Of a DNA stretch of 10,132 nt, positions 5,729-10,132 are shown in pieces; the stretch's first letter is position 1; each line of letters starts with the position of its first letter. The notes under the pieces are model-generated. The model saw nothing but the letters and a program-made list of their open reading frames with translations. It was not told the origin of the DNA and did not search any database. The stretch comes from Patescibacteria group bacterium (lineage in GTDB: Bacteria > Patescibacteriota > Minisyncoccia > UBA6257 > Colwellbacteraceae): positions 1-10,132 of the forward strand of contig JAHJZF010000058.1 of the NCBI GenBank assembly GCA_018826645.1, in the 5' to 3' direction. The translations under genes were made by a program, and so were the position numbers.

Positions 5729-7564
5729 CTAGACTTCTATTATCACCGGCAGAATCATTGGGCGTCTGCGGGTTTTGTGAAAGAGGAACTGACCTATCTG
5801 GTCTCTGAAGAGAGATTTAAGATAATCGGCATCTACGTTCTGGCGTTGAGGAAGTCGCCCAACGATGCCCCTTACTTTACGCCTAATTTCTCTTAGAAGC
5901 TCTTGGCTGTCGCGAAGATAAATAAACCCTCGAGAAATAATATCGGGGTTTTTAAGAATTCTGCCCGTGCGTCTATCGAGAGTTACGATGAGCACAACCA
6001 TGCCATCTTCGGCGAGCATTCTTCTGTCGCGGAGTACCACTTCTTCGACATCTCCCACGCCGAGTCCATCAACCATCACATAGCTGGTATCAATTTTCTC
6101 TTTGGTAATCTCGAAATTATCTTTTGTAAGTAGGCAGACGTCTCCATTGTCTGGAAGTTTTACGTTATCTCTCTTTATGCCTATGCTCATGGCTAATTTT
6201 CTAGCTACTGTGCGGAAATGATAATAGCCGTGAATAGGAACTAGGTATTCTGGCTTCAAAGCCTTCAAGACTATCTTTAAGTCTTCTGAGGTGGCGTGTC
6301 CTCCGGCATGAATGTCCATGAGCTTGTAGTTATAGACTTCGTCTACTTGGCGAGCAATGCCGTCCGTTAGGCTTTGGACACTTCTTTCGTTACCCGGCAC
6401 GACAGAAGAAGAGAAGATAACGGTGTCGGTCTTTTTAAGCTGGATGTGGCGATGCTCGCCATTCACAATTCTCATGAAGCCCGAGTTCGATTCACCTTGA
6501 GCACCGGTAGTGATGATAAGAACTTTTTCATCCTTATGTTTATTCACCTCTTGAATTGAGATAAGCGTGCCTTCTTTTGCTTTGACTAGTCCAAGCGTTT
6601 TGGCTATTTCCATGTTTTCGCGCATGGAGCGTCCATTGATAGCCACTTTTCTATCAAGCTTCTCAGCGATTTTAATAATCTCCGAGATGCGAGTAATCAT
6701 AGAAGAGAAGGTTGTCAGAATGATTCTTTTCTCAGCTTTTTTGAGAAGCTCTTCTAAGTTTTTCTCCACTTCCTTTTCGGATATACCGAATCCTTCAGTG
6801 GCAGCGCTAGTGCAGTCCATTAAGTATGCGTAAACGCCCTTTTTAGCTATTCTCTCAATTTCATCGAAGCGATATATGTTTCCTTTTTCATCTCGGTCTA
6901 GTCTAAAGTCGCCAAAGTTTACGATATTGCCTATGGGCGTTGTAATGCAGATCCCCATAGAGTCGGGGATTGTGTGTTCTACGCCAAAGAAGTCTAACTC
7001 GAAGAATCTTCCTATTTTTTTTGTTTCGCCGTATGCGACTTCGATTATGTTTGGTCGAGGAGCATTAGGGAATTCCGCCTGTCGTTTCTCAATAAGAGCT
7101 TTTGCCATTCGTGGAGCATAAACCGTCGGGTTTCCGAGAGGTCCCAAGAGGTAGGGCATGGCTCCTATGTGGTCGAGGTGTCCGTGAGTGATGACGACGG
7201 CTTTAATGTTTTCTTTTTTCGGGATTAGGGAGGATATGTTCGGAATTATGTAGTCAATTCCAGGAGTGTCTTCTTCTGGGAATTGGAAGCCCATGTCTGT
7301 AATGATGATTTCATCCTCATATTCGAGGTAAGACATGTTTCGACCAATTTCTTCTAACCCCCCGAGGGGTACAAAACGAAGTGGCGCTTTACCACTTTTC
7401 TCTGCGACTAGTTTTTCGGCAACCGCGGGTTTACTGGCCGTTGCCTTGCCTCGATTCGTCGTTCTCGACGAAGAGGACCTTCTGTTAGTCGTCCTTCTGG
7501 ACGACGAAACAGGCCTCCTTGAAGCAGGGGCCTTTTTAGTTGTTGTTTTTGTTTGTGTTGGCAT
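5729..7564 (-). CDS. rnj: Ribonuclease J (metallo-beta-lactamase / beta-CASP)
   Basis: Processive 5'-to-3' exonuclease and endonuclease that matures and degrades RNA in the cytoplasm. The product is 611 residues; B. subtilis RNase J1 has about 555. The core begins at LRFVPLGGLEEIGRN (62-76). Metal ligands are in THGHLDH (H127, H129, D131, H132), H197 (EHTIPDS) and D219 (NFGDF). The beta-CASP region contains TGAQGES (353-359), HAGGHAT (419-425) and PIHGYYH (443-449), and the C-terminal domain ends KTRRRPMILPVIIEV. The extra length is a disordered basic Ser/Thr/Arg/Lys N-terminus (1-60). The ATG at 7564 is the only ATG, GTG or TTG in frame before residue 77, so it is well fixed, although it lies 2 nt after tRNA-Leu. 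There is no accessible Shine-Dalgarno sequence. The stop codon is 4 nt from that of the convergent epimerase. Confidence 0.97.
   Translation of the reverse strand: MPTQTKTTTKKAPASRRPVSSSRRTTNRRSSSSRTTNRGKATASKPAVAEKLVAEKSGKAPLRFVPLGGLEEIGRNMSYLEYEDEIIITDMGFQFPEEDTPGIDYIIPNISSLIPKKENIKAVVITHGHLDHIGAMPYLLGPLGNPTVYAPRMAKALIEKRQAEFPNAPRPNIIEVAYGETKKIGRFFELDFFGVEHTIPDSMGICITTPIGNIVNFGDFRLDRDEKGNIYRFDEIERIAKKGVYAYLMDCTSAATEGFGISEKEVEKNLEELLKKAEKRIILTTFSSMITRISEIIKIAEKLDRKVAINGRSMRENMEIAKTLGLVKAKEGTLISIQEVNKHKDEKVLIITTGAQGESNSGFMRIVNGEHRHIQLKKTDTVIFSSSVVPGNERSVQSLTDGIARQVDEVYNYKLMDIHAGGHATSEDLKIVLKALKPEYLVPIHGYYHFRTVARKLAMSIGIKRDNVKLPDNGDVCLLTKDNFEITKEKIDTSYVMVDGLGVGDVEEVVLRDRRMLAEDGMVVLIVTLDRRTGRILKNPDIISRGFIYLRDSQELLREIRRKVRGIVGRLPQRQNVDADYLKSLFRDQIGQFLFHKTRRRPMILPVIIEV
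5732..5776 (+). repeat. Right direct repeat flanking the epimerase gene (RNase J 3' end)
   Basis: This is the functional 3' end of RNase J (codons for the last 15 residues) and the partner of the decayed copy at 4728-4772. It begins 7 bp after the epimerase stop. Beyond 5776 the two copies share no further similarity. Confidence 0.8.
7455..7505 (-). other. Twin hairpins with identical AGAA loops in the RNase J 5' coding region
   Basis: Two perfect 7-bp inverted repeats stand in tandem. In mRNA sense the first is GTCGTCC-AGAA-GGACGAC (7505-7488) and the second TTCGTCG-AGAA-CGACGAA (7472-7455). They lie about 60-76 and 93-110 nt after the RNase J start codon and encode the repeated Ser-Ser-Arg-Thr-Thr-Asn part of the disordered N-terminus. 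They may be mRNA structures that affect translation or 5' exonuclease entry, or a by-product of a duplicated peptide repeat. The pairing is seen directly; a role is inferred. Confidence 0.5.
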
Positions 7565-7566
7565 AG

Positions 7567-7650
7567 TGGGGATGGGGAGAGTCGAACTCCCATGGACTAA
7601 TGTCCACAGCGCCCTGAACGCTGCGTGTATACCAGTTTCACCACATCCCC
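7567..7650 (-). tRNA. trnL: tRNA-Leu (anticodon CAG)
   Basis: An 84-nt class II tRNA with complete cloverleaf: acceptor GGGGATG (7650-7644) pairs with CATCCCC (7574-7568); a D-arm with GTG/CAC stem; anticodon stem CAGCG/CGCTG around loop TTCAGGG with anticodon CAG at 7616-7614; a long variable arm TGGAC-ATTA-GTCCA; and T-arm GGGAG-TTCGACT-CTCCC. The long variable arm, the CAG anticodon and the A discriminator (7567) all agree with leucine, read by CUG codons. CCA is not encoded (CTA follows the discriminator), so RNase Z-type cleavage and a CCA-adding enzyme are expected. The RNase J ATG begins only 2 nt after the discriminator. No convincing promoter was found upstream; a TATGAA about 20 bp before the 5' end is weak. 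Confidence 0.97.
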
Positions 7651-7856
7651 TCCTTTTTGATTCATAGCCGTAGGTCTATTAACTAATTGCTTCGATGGAA
7701 ATCTCGTTCCAAAGAGTGATCCGCTCCTCCATAGGCGGACAGGCGCCTGGGCTCAAATTTTAAAAATACAAAAAGGGGTTCAGAAGGTTGTTTTATTTAT
7801 AGGAGGTATGTTTCTGGCGATTAGTATATCGGAATGAATGATAATTGCAAATAAAT
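7651..7856. other. 206-bp spacer between the solute-binding protein and tRNA-Leu
   Basis: The largest gap between genes in the window. It holds an imperfect hairpin with stem TCCGC (7720-7724) and GCGGA (7735-7739), next to the 10-bp palindrome CAGGCGCCTG, in a GC-rich patch unlike its AT-rich surroundings. An AGGAGG (7801-7806) on the plus strand precedes an ATG by one base, but that frame has only nine codons. No clear terminator for the solute-binding protein and no firm tRNA promoter could be identified. A small RNA is possible but not shown. Confidence 0.35.
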
Positions 7857-9482
7857 CTATAGACTTTCATCCCCGGCCACAATTGGCTTTCTGAAAGAAC
7901 GCTTAGATTTTATAAACCAATTAGCTATCTCTGAGAACCTATCATCTATCGTGTTTATTATTTTGGCGTCATTGAATCCGCCGAGAGCAGGGGTCGTGAC
8001 ATAGACGTAGTCTGGCGAGTAGAGAAAAATAGCTGGAATGTCATTGGTGATTTGATTGCTAATCTCTTGCAAGATTCTATCTCTAGTCGCCTCGTCAAAA
8101 GTCTTGCGATATGTCTCGAGCAAGCTGTCGACGTGGGAGTTGTCATAAAGAGCAAGATTCTGATCGGGGAAGAATTTTTTTGAAGAATGCCAGAAAGCAA
8201 AAAGGTCGTTACTCTCTTTAACTATATTGCCAAACAGAATCATCTCGTAGTCAGTGTTGCGAAGGATGTCTTCTTGAATATCTCTTAGAGAACGGACAAT
8301 CAATTCAACTTGTACGCCTAAAATTTCCCAATCTTTTTTAACTTCCTCGGCGGTTGTTACTAAAAAAGGTTCGTCTGGAACCACTATTCTTATATTTAAT
8401 CCATTAAGTGATTCGTTACTAAAGTTTGCTGATGACTCCGAGCTTATGCTTGTGGGTCCAAAGAACGGCACTCCTTTCCCAGCTAAAGCAGACTCGATCA
8501 AATCTTCTCGGTTAATGGCAGACGACAGGGCGCCTCTAACAGATTTTTCACTAAGGGCATCGGGCGCTAGGTTCTGATTAATAAATATTGCGTAATAACG
8601 GGAAGAGCCAAGATAATGGGCTTCATGACGAATGATGATCGGTCGTTCCGATAGGCTATCGGCGGTACTAAGGCTAAAGCCGTCTATCTTGCCGAGATTA
8701 TAATTACTCACTAGTTCGGGTTCTTTTTTATAGAATTTGAAGATTAAGTTTTCTATATATGGAGATCTTTCAAAATAATCTTTATTAGATTTAAGAGAAA
8801 AGCTTTCTACAAAACCTCTACTGTCCTTGTTGTGGGATACGGCTTTGTAGGGACCGGAGCCGATAGGGGCGAGTCCAAAGGCCGACCGTGTGAAGTTGAT
8901 AACAGGGATATCGACAAATATGTGCTTAGGAATGGGTCGTAGAGAATTAAGATGGTCTTCGGCAAAAAAGGCGTAACTGTTTTGGAGGGTGAATTCTAAT
9001 TCTAGTTCGCTGACGCGGACGACGGTAACTCCATTGAAGCTCCCCTGAAGCCAAGACCGGACTTCTGGATTATGAATAATGTCTACCGTGAAAACTATGT
9101 CGTCAGCGGTTAGCTTCTCTCCATCATGCCAAAAGATATCCTCCTTTAGCCTAACGTTCCATGTCTTGCCGTCGGCAGAGTGGGTAATAGTCTCAGCCAT
9201 CTCTGCAAGACTGGAGAATACTAGTCTCGAGAGAGTCCTATCTGTTTCTGTCGAGGCGCCTGTCGGCAAAATGGGGTTTATAAAAGCTGGCTGACCAACA
9301 ACGCCTTCGCGATATGTTCCACCCTCTGTCGGGATGACATAGGCCTCAGTTTTTACAATAAGAGCTCCATAGGTTAGAGAAGATATCGCCAAAATAGCAG
9401 AAGCTAAATAGAAAATGAGACGCTCTTTTTTCGAGAGGGCTTTAACAATTTTTGGGATAGGATTCTGTAACAAAAACTTCAT
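7857..9482 (-). CDS. Membrane-anchored extracytoplasmic solute-binding protein, family 5 (oligopeptide type)
   Basis: A 541-residue protein of the DppA/OppA-like SBP family 5, which binds peptides or other small solutes outside the membrane and hands them to an ABC transporter. A basic N-terminus (about 1-21) is followed by one hydrophobic segment (22-43, LIFYLASAILAISSLTYGAL) that anchors it or acts as signal peptide. There is no lipobox cysteine, and I see no cysteine at all. The mature part starts with GGTYREGVVGQPAFINPI (54-71), and the family signature WHDGEKLTADDIVFTVD follows at 118-134; IGSGPYK lies in mid-protein. No permease or ATPase genes are adjacent in the window. It begins 19 bp after secG and is likely cotranscribed with it, again without a Shine-Dalgarno sequence at normal spacing (only AGTGGA touching the ATG). 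The substrate is unknown. Confidence 0.9.
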   Translation of the reverse strand: MKFLLQNPIPKIVKALSKKERLIFYLASAILAISSLTYGALIVKTEAYVIPTEGGTYREGVVGQPAFINPILPTGASTETDRTLSRLVFSSLAEMAETITHSADGKTWNVRLKEDIFWHDGEKLTADDIVFTVDIIHNPEVRSWLQGSFNGVTVVRVSELELEFTLQNSYAFFAEDHLNSLRPIPKHIFVDIPVINFTRSAFGLAPIGSGPYKAVSHNKDSRGFVESFSLKSNKDYFERSPYIENLIFKFYKKEPELVSNYNLGKIDGFSLSTADSLSERPIIIRHEAHYLGSSRYYAIFINQNLAPDALSEKSVRGALSSAINREDLIESALAGKGVPFFGPTSISSESSANFSNESLNGLNIRIVVPDEPFLVTTAEEVKKDWEILGVQVELIVRSLRDIQEDILRNTDYEMILFGNIVKESNDLFAFWHSSKKFFPDQNLALYDNSHVDSLLETYRKTFDEATRDRILQEISNQITNDIPAIFLYSPDYVYVTTPALGGFNDAKIINTIDDRFSEIANWFIKSKRSFRKPIVAGDESL

Positions 9483-9501
9483 TCCACTTATCGAAGGCTA
9501 C

Positions 9502-9729
9502 TTAAGAAACTACTAGGTTTAGAATAGAGAGGGCCACGAAAGCTCCTACGAACGCTATGGTCGCCATAAAGATAGTCTTCTCAATACCTCGACGACGTTG
9601 GTAGAATCCACCACCACCACCATCACCTCCTCCAAAAAGTCCTCCTGCGCCAGAAGAGCGTTGCTGAAGCAGAATAAGGATGGTAGCGACGACACCAGAT
9701 ATAACTTGTAGAACAGTGATTATATTCAT
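9502..9729 (-). CDS. secG: Protein translocase subunit SecG
   Basis: Small auxiliary subunit of the SecYEG protein-export channel in the cytoplasmic membrane. The 75 residues match the short Gram-positive form (about 76). TM1 lies at about 3-21 and is followed by the family signature LLQQRSSGAGGLFGGGDG (20-37). A very Gly-rich loop with YQRRRGIEKTIF (43-54) leads into TM2 (about 54-73). The start ATG at 9729 is 7 nt after the stop of the holin-family gene, and TATAAT lies exactly 6 nt before it. It may therefore be transcribed both from its own leaderless promoter and by read-through. The solute-binding protein gene follows 19 bp downstream; its product is itself a Sec substrate, a sensible but unproven link. 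Confidence 0.95.
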   Translation of the reverse strand: MNIITVLQVISGVVATILILLQQRSSGAGGLFGGGDGGGGGFYQRRRGIEKTIFMATIAFVGAFVALSILNLVVS

Positions 9730-9735
9730 TAGTGA

Positions 9736-9741
9736 ATTATA
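9736..9741 (-). promoter_or_regulatory. -10 box of secG, containing the stop codon of the upstream gene
   Basis: TATAAT (9741 down to 9736) is followed by 6 nt (TCACTA) and the secG ATG at 9729. The TAA stop of the upstream holin-family gene (9739-9737) is part of the box. No good -35 hexamer lies at 16-18 bp. The spacing matches the trpS and MFS sites, which raises confidence above that of a lone AT-rich match. Confidence 0.45.
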
Positions 9742-10093
9742 TGAACTTCGCAGAGAAGCTTATCACGAGATTGACGATGCTTACAACCGCGCTTGTTAGA
9801 ATCAATGCTGTTAGATTACTGATTTCGACCGGAACCAGCAACAGGTCAAGTATAAAAATCATAACAGCGTTCACTATAACTCCACCTAACCCTAGGGTGA
9901 TAAGGAGTATGGGTCCTAGGGCAAGTCGAATGATGGGTCGTATGAAGAGATTGATGAGAGCTAGGGCGCCAGCGACTAAAATAAATTCTTCTAAAATTGT
10001 TGAGATGGTTGCGCCATCTATATAGAAGTTGACGAAATAGAGCGCCAAGCCATTAGCAAGAAGTATCAAAGAAAATCTCTGCAAGAAGCCCAT
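9737..10093 (-). CDS. Four-helix membrane protein of the phage-holin-4 / YvlD family (PF04020-like)
   Basis: A 118-residue integral membrane protein with four predicted helices at about 7-25, 32-52, 58-86 and 94-113. The middle section, INLFIRPIIRLALGP (47-61) and LITLGLGGVIVNAVM (64-78), matches the conserved core of this family (N-x-x-I-R-P-I ... L-T-L-G-L ... N-A). Despite the family name, chromosomal members such as YvlD are widespread in bacteria with no phage nearby. Their role is not well established; an envelope-stress function has been suggested for relatives. No phage genes occur here. It begins the holin-family / secG / solute-binding array. The ATG at 10093 is preceded by TATAAT at 8 nt and by AGGAGG at 15 nt. 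Confidence 0.88.
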   Translation of the reverse strand: MGFLQRFSLILLANGLALYFVNFYIDGATISTILEEFILVAGALALINLFIRPIIRLALGPILLITLGLGGVIVNAVMIFILDLLLVPVEISNLTALILTSAVVSIVNLVISFSAKFI

Positions 10094-10131
10094 TAATATC
10101 TATTATAACCTCCTAAAGTGCGTTCTGGTAA
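10094..10131 (-). promoter_or_regulatory. Promoter region of the holin-family gene with a displaced Shine-Dalgarno-like motif
   Basis: TATAAT (10107-10102) lies 8 nt before the ATG. A TTACCA (10131-10126, 4 of 6 consensus) stands 18 bp upstream as a possible -35 box. AGGAGG (10114-10109) matches the anti-Shine-Dalgarno perfectly but ends 15 nt from the ATG, farther than the usual 5-9, and would be upstream of a transcript starting from this -10 box. Either the promoter lies further upstream, beyond the window, and the wide spacing is tolerated, or the mRNA is nearly leaderless. Confidence 0.5.
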
Positions 10132-10132
10132 T

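Noticed and set aside
4728..5776. Insertion sequence or integron cassette carrying the epimerase gene
   Set aside because: No transposase, terminal inverted repeats or attC-like site is seen. The flanking repeats are direct and derive from RNase J coding sequence.
7801..7839. AGGAGG followed by ATG on the plus strand, as a small gene
   Set aside because: Only nine codons before a stop, and the ribosome-site motif is a single base from the ATG, too close to be used normally.
9737..10093. Prophage remnant suggested by the holin family name
   Set aside because: No lysin, integrase or structural phage gene is nearby. Proteins of this family are common chromosomal membrane proteins, and secG follows at 7 nt.
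1..10132. CRISPR array or tandem-repeat array
   Set aside because: No regularly spaced direct repeats were found; the only repeats seen are the RNase J tail pair and the short hairpins reported.

Overview
The window looks like a chromosomal segment of a small-genome bacterium, most likely of the Candidate Phyla Radiation (Patescibacteria, Parcubacteria-like). This assignment is an inference. It rests on very short intergenic spaces, a eukaryote-type isoleucyl-tRNA synthetase, pared-down membrane proteins (a 96-residue MscL and a six-helix half MFS protein), a tRNA without an encoded CCA, RNase J as the RNase present, and an almost complete lack of usable Shine-Dalgarno sequences. The standard code fits every gene; the eight stop codons visible are TAA or TAG.

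Layout, left to right. Bases 1-2636 (minus) hold isoleucyl-tRNA synthetase, cut off at its C-terminus by the window edge. Upstream of it is tryptophanyl-tRNA synthetase (2667-3644, minus), with its own TATAAT box exactly 6 nt before the start codon. A hairpin terminator (3721-3748) separates this aminoacyl-tRNA synthetase pair from mscL (3786-4076, minus) and a half-size MFS protein (4102-4698, minus). A divergent GalE-like NAD-dependent sugar epimerase (4816-5724) is the only plus-strand gene and has a perfect TTGACA box. It runs convergently into RNase J (5729-7564, minus) with 4 nt between stop codons. RNase J starts 2 nt after the 3' end of tRNA-Leu(CAG) (7567-7650, minus). After a 206-bp spacer come a membrane-anchored oligopeptide/solute-binding protein (7857-9482), secG (9502-9729) and a four-helix YvlD/phage-holin-4 family protein (9737-10093), all minus.

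Three observations stand out. First, the epimerase gene is bracketed by imperfect direct repeats of the RNase J 3' end (4728-4772 and 5732-5776, 35/45 identical, offset exactly 1004 bp). The left copy still reads as a decayed RNase J C-terminal tail that ends 20 bp before the MFS gene. This suggests that an ancestral tRNA-Leu / RNase J / MFS / mscL array was split by acquisition of the epimerase gene. Second, the tRNA-Leu / RNase J junction implies that tRNA 3' processing by itself would make a nearly leaderless RNase J mRNA, with twin AGAA-loop hairpins close behind. Third, several genes (trpS, MFS, secG, and nearly the holin-family gene) have TATAAT placed so that transcription should begin at or near the start codon, which points to leaderless translation as a common mode here.

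No CRISPR array, insertion sequence, integrase, T-box or recognised riboswitch was seen. Most genes are housekeeping: tRNA charging, RNA processing, protein export, osmotic safety and peptide or sugar handling.
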